Shown piece by piece: positions 15,976-24,650 of a stretch of 64,000 nucleotides of DNA. The translations under genes and the position numbers were made by a program. Every line of letters starts with the position of its first letter. Position 1 is the first letter of the stretch. The notes below the pieces were generated by a model. The model made no database searches and was not told the origin of the DNA. It worked only from the letters and a program-made list of their open reading frames with translations. The DNA comes from an uncultured Collinsella sp. Lineage in GTDB: Bacteria > Actinomycetota > Coriobacteriia > Coriobacteriales > Coriobacteriaceae. The stretch is from NCBI GenBank assembly GCA_902493375.1, contig CABUPH010000003.1, positions 119,981-183,980 on the forward strand. The letters run 5' to 3'.

Positions 15976-16055
15976 TGTCTCAACTTTGGTGAGACATTTG
16001 TCTCACGCTCAAAACCGAATCTGGAACATGTGTCACCTGCCCTAATTGTGTCTCA
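15976..16055. promoter_or_regulatory. Cluster of TGTCTCA sites before the adhesin gene
   Basis: TGTCTCA occurs at 15976-15982, 15999-16005 and 16049-16055. The middle copy is half of a perfect 8 bp palindrome, GTGAGACA-TT-TGTCTCAC (15989-16006). This looks like an operator array for a regulator of the adhesin gene at 16108. The regulator is not identifiable. Confidence 0.5.
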
Positions 16056-16107
16056 TTCCGTAACTTTAGGCTGATGCAAGGTCTGAGACCGCGAGAAGGG
16101 AGACACG

Positions 16108-17316
16108 ATGGGTAAGTACACGAGGGGTCTCTTGGCGGTGATACTGGCCGTAGTGCTGGTGTTGCCAGCCGCAGCATTCGCCATGCTGCCCGAGGCCAAC
16201 GCCAGGTCCAGCACAGGAATGGACGGACCGGAAGCGACAAAGATAGTCGACCACGACACCAGCAACCATTGGAAGTTCTGGGCGGGCGGCTATGACGGCA
16301 GCAAGGTCACGACGCAAAACGTCGGCCGAATTTGGACGGATAAGACGGTCCAAGCAATCGATGACGGGAAATCGGACTTTTTGACTACGCTTTCGGCGAT
16401 GTCTTCGACATCCGATACGACGTCGCTGGTTTCCAAGCCGCTCGACATCGTGATGGTGCTCGATGCCTCTGGCTCAATGGATGATCCTATGGGTGGTAAA
16501 GGGTCCCCTAAGCGTATCGTTGCGCTCAAGAATGCTGCCAACCACTTTATCGACACCATTGCCGAGCAAAACAAGAACGTTAAGGACGCGAGCAAGCAGC
16601 ACCAGGTTGCCATCGTAAAGTTTGCGGGCAAGAAGAGCGATAAGGTTGGTAATGATACCTATCGCGACGACGGCAACACCTACAACTACTCCCAGACCAT
16701 GTTGGGCCTCACGGTCTGCAAGGATGGGGGCGCAAAGAGCCTCAAGAACACGGTTAATTTAATCGAGCCTGCTGGCTCTACTCGTGCCGACTATGGCATG
16801 GACCTGGCCAAGGGCATCGCTGGTCGTGAAGACGCCCAGAAGATCGTTGTGTTCTTCACCGATGGCTCTCCTACGAGTTCTAATGGTTTTGAGGCCGAGG
16901 TTGCTAAGGATGCCATCAATATCGCCAAGACCATAAAGAGTGGCGGGGCGACCATTTATACCATCGGTATCTTCAACGGTGCGAAGCCGGGCGACGATCC
17001 AACAAGCAGCCGCACGAGCAACGAGAATAAATTCATGCATGCCGTGTCGAGTAACTATCCGGATGCCACATCGTCCGTAAGCCATGGCTTTTTTGGAACT
17101 GAGGAGTGGAATGTCAATTTCGGCAACCCCGTTGCCGGTGCTAGCTACTACAAGTCGGCGACCAACGCCGCCGAGCTTGATCAGGTCTTTAAGGACATCT
17201 CGAGTGCCATTACGTCGGGCAAGGGTTTCCCGACCAAGGTCGAGGGCAACAATTCCAACGGTTCCGGCTACATCACATTCGAGGACGAGCTGGGGCGCCT
17301 TTATGCAGGTCGATAG
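16108..17316 (+). CDS. Giant LPxTG adhesin, N-terminal fragment (vWA domain)
   Basis: 402 codons before a premature TAG. A signal peptide (~1-34) is followed by a von Willebrand A domain (~110-380) with the metal-site motif DASGSM near residue 120 and FFTDGSP near 250. The last ~6 codons are out of frame with the rest of the gene. Removing one G from the run of four at 17292-17295 restores a single frame of about 2436 codons with 17303-23419. vWA tips on pilus adhesins usually contact host ligands. Start ATG 16108 after GAAGGGAGA. As it stands the product would be a secreted vWA fragment without a wall anchor. Confidence 0.85.
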   Translation: MGKYTRGLLAVILAVVLVLPAAAFAMLPEANARSSTGMDGPEATKIVDHDTSNHWKFWAGGYDGSKVTTQNVGRIWTDKTVQAIDDGKSDFLTTLSAMSSTSDTTSLVSKPLDIVMVLDASGSMDDPMGGKGSPKRIVALKNAANHFIDTIAEQNKNVKDASKQHQVAIVKFAGKKSDKVGNDTYRDDGNTYNYSQTMLGLTVCKDGGAKSLKNTVNLIEPAGSTRADYGMDLAKGIAGREDAQKIVVFFTDGSPTSSNGFEAEVAKDAINIAKTIKSGGATIYTIGIFNGAKPGDDPTSSRTSNENKFMHAVSSNYPDATSSVSHGFFGTEEWNVNFGNPVAGASYYKSATNAAELDQVFKDISSAITSGKGFPTKVEGNNSNGSGYITFEDELGRLYAGR

Positions 17317-20300
17317 CTTTACCGGTGCCGAGTACAACGGCAAGACCTATGGGGCCGCCACCAAGTCGACCGATGGCAATATCGATACCTATACGTTTGA
17401 TGGCGAGCTCGCCCATCTTGTAATTACGGTTGATCGCGCGGACGAGAACAATCCGCAGTGCGGCGACATCGTGACGGTCAAGGTCCCCGCATCGCTCATT
17501 CCGCTGCGCCGTTTTACCGTTGACGAGTCTGCGGGCACGTTTGTGGTTGACTCCACGGATGCCATCTCGCCTATCCGCGTTGCGTATGCATCGAGCGTAA
17601 AGGCTATTGCACGCAAAAACCTGTTTACTCCCAATAACGTACCGGGACTGCAGGATTACATCAATGAGCACAAGGACGCCGATTCCAATACCGTTAGCTT
17701 CTACGCCAACAAGTGGACCGGCGACGATGCGGGCGATACGGTCGCAAGCTTTGAGCCTGCTGCTATGAACAGCTACTACTACTTCCAAAAGCTAACACCC
17801 GTCTACACAGACGCGGCTTGCACCAAGCTCGCAACGGAAAAGCCTTCGGGCTCTAAGACCTATTGGTACAAAGATGAGTTTATGGCGCAGAACTCGTCGG
17901 GCGCGCCGTACGATGATTCCGTTTCGATCCCGGTTAAGGGAAGCGAGCTCGAAAACTTTGAAGGTGCTTTGGTAAAGGATGGCGATCACTGGTCGATTAA
18001 GGCTGGCACCGCGCGCCTCGCCTTTATCAACCAGCTTCACACCACCAAGGAGCGTGTGGGCGGAAACCCGACGGGCACCGCACGCGACGTGATCAATCCC
18101 CAGTGGAACAACACGAAGGTTGTTTCTGGTGCGACGAAGGTCAATGTCTACCTGGGCAATAACGGCAAGATTAGCTTTACGCTCAATACCACGCCGACAA
18201 CGTTGACAACTGCCGACTTTGGCCTGACCAAGGTGCTCGAGGGCCGCGACTGGACGGATGAGGACAAGTTTGAGTTTGGCCTGACGTCCGAGGACAACGC
18301 CCCGATGCCCAGGTCCACGACTGCGTTTGCAACCAAGGGCCATGCGGACATTAGCTTTGGCGAGATTGCCTATGACAAGCTGGGCACGTATGTCTACAAG
18401 GTTAGCGAGAAGCATGCCGGGACCACGGTCGACGGCATCGCCTACAGCAAGAACGTTGCAGAGTTCACCGTAACGGTGACACCCAACGCAAAGGGAAAGC
18501 TCGAGGCTTCTGTGAAGAAGACCTCGGGCGAGGTCGAGTTCAAGAACACCTATACCGCCAATCCCGCTGAGTCGAGCGTCACCGATCAGATTACAGTTAC
18601 CAAGGTCCTGACCGGCCATAAGCTCCAGGACAATGAGTTCTCCTTTGAGCTCGTTGAGGGTGAGGACGAGGACGCGTCGGTTGTCGAAACCGTTAAGAAT
18701 GATGCCAACGGCAACGTTGCGTTCAGCGCCATCAAGTACACCGAGATCGGTCAGCACATCTATACGCTGCGCGAGGTCAAGGGCAATGCCGGCGGCATCG
18801 CCTACGACAAAACCGTCTATACCGTCGTGACGACCATCGCCGACAATGGCAAGGGCCAGCTTGTGGCCACGCATAAGCTGAAGGGCGCCGAGGACGTCAA
18901 GAAGATTGAGTTCAAGAACTCCTACACCGTGACGCCCAAGAGCTCCAGCGTCACCGACCAGATCACCGCGACCAAGTCCCTGACCGGGCGCAAGCTTGCC
19001 GCCGGCGAGTTCTCCTTCGAGCTCGTCGAGGGCGACAAGGTCGTCGCCACCGGCACCAACGACGCCAGCGGTAACATCACGATGGGCACCGTCAAGTATG
19101 ACAAGGCCGGAACGCATACCTACACACTGCGCGAAGTCAACGGCGGAACCACCAGCAAGGGCATCGCCTACGACGGCAAGACTTACACCATCGTGACCAC
19201 CATCACCGATAAGGGCGACGGCACGCTCAAGGCCGAGCATGTCCTGAAGGATGCCAAGGCTGCCGAGTTCAAGAATTCCTACAATCTGACCCCCACTGAG
19301 TCCAGCGTCACCGACCAGGTCAAGGCGACCAAGTTCCTGACCGGGCGCGCGCTTGCCGCCGGCGAGTTCTCCTTCGAGCTCGTCGAGGGCGACAAGGTCG
19401 TCGCCACCGGCACCAACGACGCCAGCGGCAACATCACGATGGGCGCCGTGAAGTACACCGAGGCCGGCAAGCACACCTACACGCTGCGCGAGGCCAAGGG
19501 CGGAACCACCAGCAAGGGCGTCTCCTATGACGCCAAGACTTACACCGTCGTGACCACCGTTACCGACAGGGGCGACGGCACGCTCGCGGTCAAGCATGAG
19601 CTGAAGGACGCTGGGACCGCCGAGTTCAAGAATTCCTACACCGTGACGCCCGAGGACTCCAGCGTCACCGACCAAGTCACCGCGACCAAGTTCTTGGACG
19701 GCCGTGACCTCAAGGCCGGAGAGTTCCGTTTTGAGCTCGTCGAGGGCAGTAACGTAGTTGCCACCGGCACTAACAACGCCGACGGCAAGATTGTGATGGA
19801 TCCCGTCACCTACACCGCTGCCGGCGAGCACATCTACACGCTGCGCGAGACCAAGGCCGGCGCCACCGAGAACGGCATCACCTACAGCGCCGCCGAGTAC
19901 ACCATCGTGACCACGGTCACGGACAACGGCGACGGTACCCTCAGCGTGGAGCATAAGCTGCAGAACGACGAGAAGGCGACCTTCGAGAACGCCTATACGG
20001 TGACCCCCAAGAGCTCCAGCGTCACCGACCAGATCACCGCGACCAAGGTCTTGACCGGCCGCGACCTCAAGGAAGGCGAGTTCTCCTTCGAGCTCGTCGA
20101 GGGCGACAAGGTCGTCGCCACCGGCAAGAACGCCGCCGACGGCAAGATCACGATGGGCGAGATCGCCTACAACGAGCCCGGCAAGCACACCTACACGCTG
20201 CGCGAGGTCCCGGGCGACGCCGGCAACGGCATCACCTACGACGGCAAGACCTACACTATCGAGACGACCGTCACCGACAACGGCAAGGGCGAGCTCGTGG

Positions 20301-23300
20301 TAAAGCATGAGCTGAATGGAGCCGACGAGGCGAAGTTCAACAACGGCTACAAGCCGAATCCTGACGAGTTCAGCGTCACCGACCAGATCACCGCGAATAA
20401 GGTCCTGACCGGACGCGAGCTTGCTGCCGGCGAGTTCAGCTTCGAGCTCGTCGAGGGCGAGGGCAAGGACGCCAAGGTCGTCGCCACCGGCAAGAACGCC
20501 GCCGATGGCAAGATCACGATGAGCGCTGTGAAGTACGCCAAGGCCAGAACGCACACCTACACGCTGCGCGAGGTCAAGGGCGGAACCACCAGCAAGGGCA
20601 TCACTTACAGTGACGCCAAGTACACCATTGAGACCACCATCACCGACAACGGCGACGGCACCCTCAAGGCCGAGCATGTCCTGAAGGACGCCACGGCTGC
20701 GACTTTCAAGAACACCTACAGCGTGGCCCCGCTCGATGCGGAGCTCGACTTTGACCTGAGCAAGGTCATCAGCGGCCGCGACTGGACGGATGGGGACGAG
20801 TTCAGCTTTACCATCACCGCCCCCGAAGACGCCCCACTGCCCAATCCCGCAACCGTAACCGTGAGCAAGAAGGACGCGAAGGACGGCATTGCCGCCATCA
20901 AGTTCGGCAAGATTCACTACGCTGCCGCCGGAACCTATAAGTACGAGATTCGCGAGAACGCGGGCAGCACGGTTGGCATGACGTATGACGCGCATGTCGC
21001 AACCGCCGAAGTGACCGTGACCGAGAACGGCGATGGCAGCCTGACCGCCAACGTCACCAAGAAGGAAAACGGACGCTTTACCAACACGTACCGCACTGAG
21101 CTTAACTACACCGCTGCCGGCGGTCTGTGGCTCAGCAAGTATCTGGATGGCCGCCCCATGACCGAGGGTCAGTTCACCTTTACCGTGACACCTGCTGACG
21201 ACGCTTCGGCTCGCGCGCTCGGTCTGCTGCCCGGGGCTAATAGCTTCAAGTCCCCCGCAGCGGCAGAGGCAACGGTCGGACTGATCGACATTCTGGCTGG
21301 TCATGAGGTTATATTTACGCAGGCTGACGCCGGCAAGACCTTTACGTACACCGTGGCCGAGAAGAACGACGGCCAGCCCGGTTACACCTACGACGACGCC
21401 GTGCGCACGGTGACGATCGCCATCGCCGACGACACCGCCGGCACGCTCACTGCTACGACGACCGTTTCCGGCGGTCCCGAGGGCACGCATGAGACGGTCC
21501 ACAAGAGTGGCGAGAACAAGGTCGAGAAGGCCCTGGTGCCGTTCCACAACAGTTACAGCGCTACGACCAACACGCCTGGCGGCACCGCCGCTCAGGTCGT
21601 TGCCACCAAGACTCTGACCGGCCGCCCGATGGCCGACGGCGAGTTCTGGTTCGGCATCGCCTATCAGGGTGAGCTTGTGGCATACGAAAACCTCAAGCCC
21701 AATATCGGCGGGCACGTGAGCTTTGATACGCTGCACTACGACACTAAGATGCTTGCTAATCTTGAGGCTGCTGGGCTTGCTTATCGTACCGATAAGGACG
21801 GTAAGCTCGCCTGGACCATTAACTACACGGCCTACGAAGATTTATTCGGGCTGCCGAATGGCGTTTCCGCTACAACGTGGAGCTTTGGCTTTAAGGTTAT
21901 CGTCGTCGACAACGGTGACGGTACCCTGACGGCGACGGTCGACTACGGCGGCGTCGAGCCCTTGTTCGAGAACGTCTACGGCGCTGACGCCGTGGATGCC
22001 GCGCTCACCGGCACTAAGAAGCTCCAAGCTGCCGAGGGCCTGACCCCGGCTGACATCACGGGCAAGTTTACCTTTACCGTGACCGCCGACGAGGCTGGTG
22101 CCCCGATGCCCGAGCACACGACCGCAACCAACGACGCGGCTGGCAACGTGGACTTTGGCAAGATCCACTTTACGCTCGAGGACCTCAACCGCGCTCTGGG
22201 CGTGACGGACGATGCGACCGATAAGGCCGAGGCAGACGAAGCTGACGAAGCCGAGGCCGACGAGGCAGAGGCTGAAGAGGCCGACACCGATGCCAACGCC
22301 GACGAGCCCAGCGACGAGCCCGAGCCCGCAGCCCCCACCGCTCCGCGCTCGCACACCTTTACTTACACGGTGACCGAGTCCGGTAGTGCCCCTGGCGTGA
22401 CCAATGACACCAACGCCACGCGCAAGGTTTCCTACACCGTGTCTGACGACGGTGCCGGGCATCTGAGCGTCAAGCGCGAAGGCGACGACGGTGCTGCCTT
22501 CACGTTTACCAACACCTACGGCGTGGCACCTACCGATTCGTCCGTGACCGATCAGGTCAAGACAGTCAAGCGCCTGACTGGACGCGACCTTGCAGCAGGC
22601 GAGTTCACGTTTGAGCTGCTCGAGGACGACGTGGTTGTCGCTAACGGCACCAACGACGCTAACGGCACCGTGACGCTGAGCCCGATTCGCTACGAGGCAC
22701 CCGGCACGCACACGTACACGCTGCGCGAGGCTTGCCCCAACGCGCTTGGCCTGTACAAGGGCGTCGCCTATGACAGCACGACCTACACCGTCGTGACCAC
22801 CGTCTCCGACAACGGCGACGGCACGCTGACCGCGACGCACAAGCTCGAGGGAACCACCGAGTCGGCTGGCTTTACCAACAAGTATCACGCCATGCCTACG
22901 CAGGTTTCCATCGGCGCTATCAAGGTGCTCGAGGGACGCGAACTCAAGAAGGACGAGTTTAGCTTTAAGCTCGTTGGCGAGGACGTCGAGTCCACCGTCA
23001 CCAACGACGCTGACGGCAAGATCAACTTCGACAAGCTCGAGTACGACGAGCCCGGTACGTACGTCTACACCATCAGCGAGGTCAAGGGCGACGAGGTCGG
23101 TATGACCTACGACAAGTCCGTCTTTACCGCGACCGTCAACGTGGTCGACGACGGCGAGGGCAACCTCAAGGCGAACGTTGCCTTTACCAAGGGCGACAAG
23201 AGCGTCGAGGGTATCGTGTTCAACAACACGTACAAGAAGCCCGAGACGCCCGTGCCGACGCCCGACCCCGGCACGCCCAAGACCGTGACGAACATCGTCA

Positions 23301-23419
23301 AGACGGTCAAGGGTTTCCTGCCCACCACGGGTGACCAGCAGGCCGCCGCACTGCTCATGGCATTTGTCATCGCCATGGCCGGCGTCGGAGCCCTGGTCTG
23401 GGGTATCCGTAAGCGCTAG
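17303..23419 (+). CDS. Giant LPxTG adhesin, C-terminal part (about 13 pilin-type repeats)
   Basis: In frame from 17294; the first ATG is at 17303, which would give 2038 aa. After ~320 residues that continue the vWA/adhesin region come about 13 repeats of ~105-190 aa. The commonest unit begins SSVTDQ(I/V)TATKxLTGR, continues GEFSFELVEG and TYTLREV, and closes EFKNSY. These match Spy0128/FctA-type streptococcal pilin domains that form internal isopeptide bonds. Repeat 11 holds a long Asp/Glu/Ala stretch (22220-22330). The C-terminus is a sortase signal: LPTTG, hydrophobic helix, then RKR. No sortase gene is in the window. Without frame repair this part lacks a signal peptide, so the locus is either a pseudogene, a phase variant or a sequencing error. 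Confidence 0.85.
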   Translation: MQVDSFTGAEYNGKTYGAATKSTDGNIDTYTFDGELAHLVITVDRADENNPQCGDIVTVKVPASLIPLRRFTVDESAGTFVVDSTDAISPIRVAYASSVKAIARKNLFTPNNVPGLQDYINEHKDADSNTVSFYANKWTGDDAGDTVASFEPAAMNSYYYFQKLTPVYTDAACTKLATEKPSGSKTYWYKDEFMAQNSSGAPYDDSVSIPVKGSELENFEGALVKDGDHWSIKAGTARLAFINQLHTTKERVGGNPTGTARDVINPQWNNTKVVSGATKVNVYLGNNGKISFTLNTTPTTLTTADFGLTKVLEGRDWTDEDKFEFGLTSEDNAPMPRSTTAFATKGHADISFGEIAYDKLGTYVYKVSEKHAGTTVDGIAYSKNVAEFTVTVTPNAKGKLEASVKKTSGEVEFKNTYTANPAESSVTDQITVTKVLTGHKLQDNEFSFELVEGEDEDASVVETVKNDANGNVAFSAIKYTEIGQHIYTLREVKGNAGGIAYDKTVYTVVTTIADNGKGQLVATHKLKGAEDVKKIEFKNSYTVTPKSSSVTDQITATKSLTGRKLAAGEFSFELVEGDKVVATGTNDASGNITMGTVKYDKAGTHTYTLREVNGGTTSKGIAYDGKTYTIVTTITDKGDGTLKAEHVLKDAKAAEFKNSYNLTPTESSVTDQVKATKFLTGRALAAGEFSFELVEGDKVVATGTNDASGNITMGAVKYTEAGKHTYTLREAKGGTTSKGVSYDAKTYTVVTTVTDRGDGTLAVKHELKDAGTAEFKNSYTVTPEDSSVTDQVTATKFLDGRDLKAGEFRFELVEGSNVVATGTNNADGKIVMDPVTYTAAGEHIYTLRETKAGATENGITYSAAEYTIVTTVTDNGDGTLSVEHKLQNDEKATFENAYTVTPKSSSVTDQITATKVLTGRDLKEGEFSFELVEGDKVVATGKNAADGKITMGEIAYNEPGKHTYTLREVPGDAGNGITYDGKTYTIETTVTDNGKGELVVKHELNGADEAKFNNGYKPNPDEFSVTDQITANKVLTGRELAAGEFSFELVEGEGKDAKVVATGKNAADGKITMSAVKYAKARTHTYTLREVKGGTTSKGITYSDAKYTIETTITDNGDGTLKAEHVLKDATAATFKNTYSVAPLDAELDFDLSKVISGRDWTDGDEFSFTITAPEDAPLPNPATVTVSKKDAKDGIAAIKFGKIHYAAAGTYKYEIRENAGSTVGMTYDAHVATAEVTVTENGDGSLTANVTKKENGRFTNTYRTELNYTAAGGLWLSKYLDGRPMTEGQFTFTVTPADDASARALGLLPGANSFKSPAAAEATVGLIDILAGHEVIFTQADAGKTFTYTVAEKNDGQPGYTYDDAVRTVTIAIADDTAGTLTATTTVSGGPEGTHETVHKSGENKVEKALVPFHNSYSATTNTPGGTAAQVVATKTLTGRPMADGEFWFGIAYQGELVAYENLKPNIGGHVSFDTLHYDTKMLANLEAAGLAYRTDKDGKLAWTINYTAYEDLFGLPNGVSATTWSFGFKVIVVDNGDGTLTATVDYGGVEPLFENVYGADAVDAALTGTKKLQAAEGLTPADITGKFTFTVTADEAGAPMPEHTTATNDAAGNVDFGKIHFTLEDLNRALGVTDDATDKAEADEADEAEADEAEAEEADTDANADEPSDEPEPAAPTAPRSHTFTYTVTESGSAPGVTNDTNATRKVSYTVSDDGAGHLSVKREGDDGAAFTFTNTYGVAPTDSSVTDQVKTVKRLTGRDLAAGEFTFELLEDDVVVANGTNDANGTVTLSPIRYEAPGTHTYTLREACPNALGLYKGVAYDSTTYTVVTTVSDNGDGTLTATHKLEGTTESAGFTNKYHAMPTQVSIGAIKVLEGRELKKDEFSFKLVGEDVESTVTNDADGKINFDKLEYDEPGTYVYTISEVKGDEVGMTYDKSVFTATVNVVDDGEGNLKANVAFTKGDKSVEGIVFNNTYKKPETPVPTPDPGTPKTVTNIVKTVKGFLPTTGDQQAAALLMAFVIAMAGVGALVWGIRKR

Positions 23420-23432
23420 GCACGCTGGCAGC

Positions 23433-23456
23433 GCCCGGGGCCAAAAGGCCCCGGGC
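23433..23456 (+). terminator. Hairpin after the adhesin gene
   Basis: Perfect 10 bp stem GCCCGGGGCC / GGCCCCGGGC with loop AAAA, 14 bp past the stop codon. Confidence 0.65.
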
Positions 23457-23492
23457 GGCCGGCGGGGAGCCAGAACATAGCCCCCACCCCCA

Positions 23493-23533
23493 GCCGCCAC
23501 GGAGGTATCTCCCTCCTCCGTGGCGGCGCTTTT
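23493..23533 (+). terminator. Second terminator after the adhesin gene
   Basis: Perfect 13 bp stem GCCGCCACGGAGG / CCTCCGTGGCGGC followed by GCTTTTG. Confidence 0.75.
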
Positions 23534-23554
23534 GTGCGTAGGCAAGAAGGGTTC

Positions 23555-23714
23555 GCCGCGAAACCGGCCCATCTACTACGTTTAGTCCCTTACCCCCAAC
23601 CATGCCAAAAAGCGCGAAAACAAAACCGCAGGTAGAATGCCTGCGGTTTTGTTCAAAACGAAGGTATGGTCAGGGGTATCGAGTCAAACGTAGTAGATGG
23701 GCCGATTTCGTGGC
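23555..23714. repeat. Long palindromic element D (class II arms)
   Basis: Arms 23555-23585 and 23684-23714 pair over 31 bp with few mismatches (core GGCCCATCTACTACGTTTAG). Inner pair ACCCCCAACCATGCC / GGTATGGTCAGGGGT. Apical hairpin CAAAACCGCAGG (23621-23632) / CCTGCGGTTTTG (23640-23651). The core is in the opposite orientation to element B. Confidence 0.9.
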
Positions 23715-23727
23715 GCGCGGTTCCGGC

Positions 23728-23758
23728 TGATCCCTTGGGGACGGAGGAAGACGGATCA
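23728..23758. repeat. TGATCC element, copy D
   Basis: 31 bp forward copy (TGATCCCTTGGGGACGGAGG, then AAGACGGATCA), 13 bp right of palindrome D. Confidence 0.6.
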
Positions 23759-23807
23759 TTTTGCTCCCGCGAGGCTTGCAGGGGCACTCGTGCAGGGCCG
23801 CCCGAAC

Positions 23808-23959
23808 AAAACTATGTCGGTTTACTACGATGAATTCGACATTCCCGACCATGACTGCATTTTTCTAAATATTGCAAGCGTTCTACCTGCGGTTTTGCAA
23901 GCGCGCAATTTACCGTGGTCGAAGGCGGGCGATTCATCGTAGTAAACCGGTATAGTTTT
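23808..23959. repeat. Long palindromic element E (third arm class)
   Basis: 28 bp arms 23808-23835 and 23932-23959 (core TCGGTTTACTACGATGAAT) with compensating differences. Inner pair CCCGACCATGACTGC / ACCGTGGTCGAAGG. The core half TTCTACCTGCGGTTTTG is at 23881-23897. Same 152 bp span as element C. Confidence 0.82.
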
Positions 23960-24020
23960 GAAATGGCATTAAATCGGTAGCAGCCATTTTGCTATGCCGG
24001 GGCGGTCGGCCGTTGGGTAA

Positions 24021-24650
24021 TTACCCTCGCAGATAGGCGATGGCGATTTGGGTGCGGTTGCGCAGGCCCATTTTGGCAAGGATCGAGCTGATGTGGTTGC
24101 GTACCGTGCCTTCGCCCATATAGGCGGTGGCAGCAATCTCCTTGTTGTCGAGGCCGCGGGCGATGAGCTCTGCGACTTCGAACTCGCGGTCGGTCAGGCT
24201 GGCAAAGGCGGCGGGCCGGCGAGGCGTGTCGGCCTCGGACCCCGCCCCATCAAAGTCGATATCCTCGATCGCCTTGCCCTCGAGTACGCGTTTGCCGTCC
24301 ATGACCTGCGCCAACGCTGGCGGAATGGCGGCGACATCGGTTTTGATCAGGTAGCCGCGGGCGCCCAGTTTGAGCGCCGACACAATGTACTCGTCATCGG
24401 AGAATGTCGTTAGAAACACCACCCGCGCCGCAGGGTCGCGCTCAAGGATCTCGCGCGCTGCCGAAAGTCCGTCGCGTCCCGGCATCTGAATGTCGAGCAG
24501 TGCGATATCGGGTGCGTGTTCGGCATAGAGCGCCACCGCATCGTCGCCATTGGCGCCGGTGCCCACCACCTCGATCTGCGGCTGGGCGCCCAGGATAATC
24601 TTGAGCGAATCGACCACCAGGCGGTCGTCGTCGACAACGATGAGCCTCAT
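24021..24650 (-). CDS. NarL/DesR-type response regulator
   Basis: 209 aa. Receiver domain ~1-120: acidic pair VVDDD, phosphoacceptor Asp near residue 53 in LLDIQMPG, the conserved Thr in LTTFSD and Lys in LIKTDV. The LuxR-type HTH is ~145-205 (LTDREFEVAELIARGLDNKE, then GTVRNHISSILAKM). It overlaps its kinase gene by 4 nt, so the two form a two-component pair. It lies back to back with an ABC-2 exporter operon that is the likely target, as in DesKR- and LiaRS-like systems. Confidence 0.93.
   Translation of the reverse strand: MRLIVVDDDRLVVDSLKIILGAQPQIEVVGTGANGDDAVALYAEHAPDIALLDIQMPGRDGLSAAREILERDPAARVVFLTTFSDDEYIVSALKLGARGYLIKTDVAAIPPALAQVMDGKRVLEGKAIEDIDFDGAGSEADTPRRPAAFASLTDREFEVAELIARGLDNKEIAATAYMGEGTVRNHISSILAKMGLRNRTQIAIAYLRG

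Noticed and set aside
17285..17303. Programmed +1 frameshift site in the adhesin
   Set aside because: No typical slippery codon followed by a rare codon or stop is present at the shift point; a simple indel is the plainer explanation.
17792..21736. 1314-codon open frame on the minus strand opposite the adhesin repeats
   Set aside because: It mirrors the repeat structure and codon bias of the plus-strand gene, starts and ends without ribosome site or terminator, and its product is repetitive and lacks known domains.
18540..23200. Regular direct repeats considered as CRISPR or satellite DNA
   Set aside because: They lie in frame within the adhesin and encode pilin-type domains.
21842..23572. 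576-codon minus-strand open frame over the adhesin 3' end and terminators
   Set aside because: It runs through two terminator hairpins and lacks any start signal.
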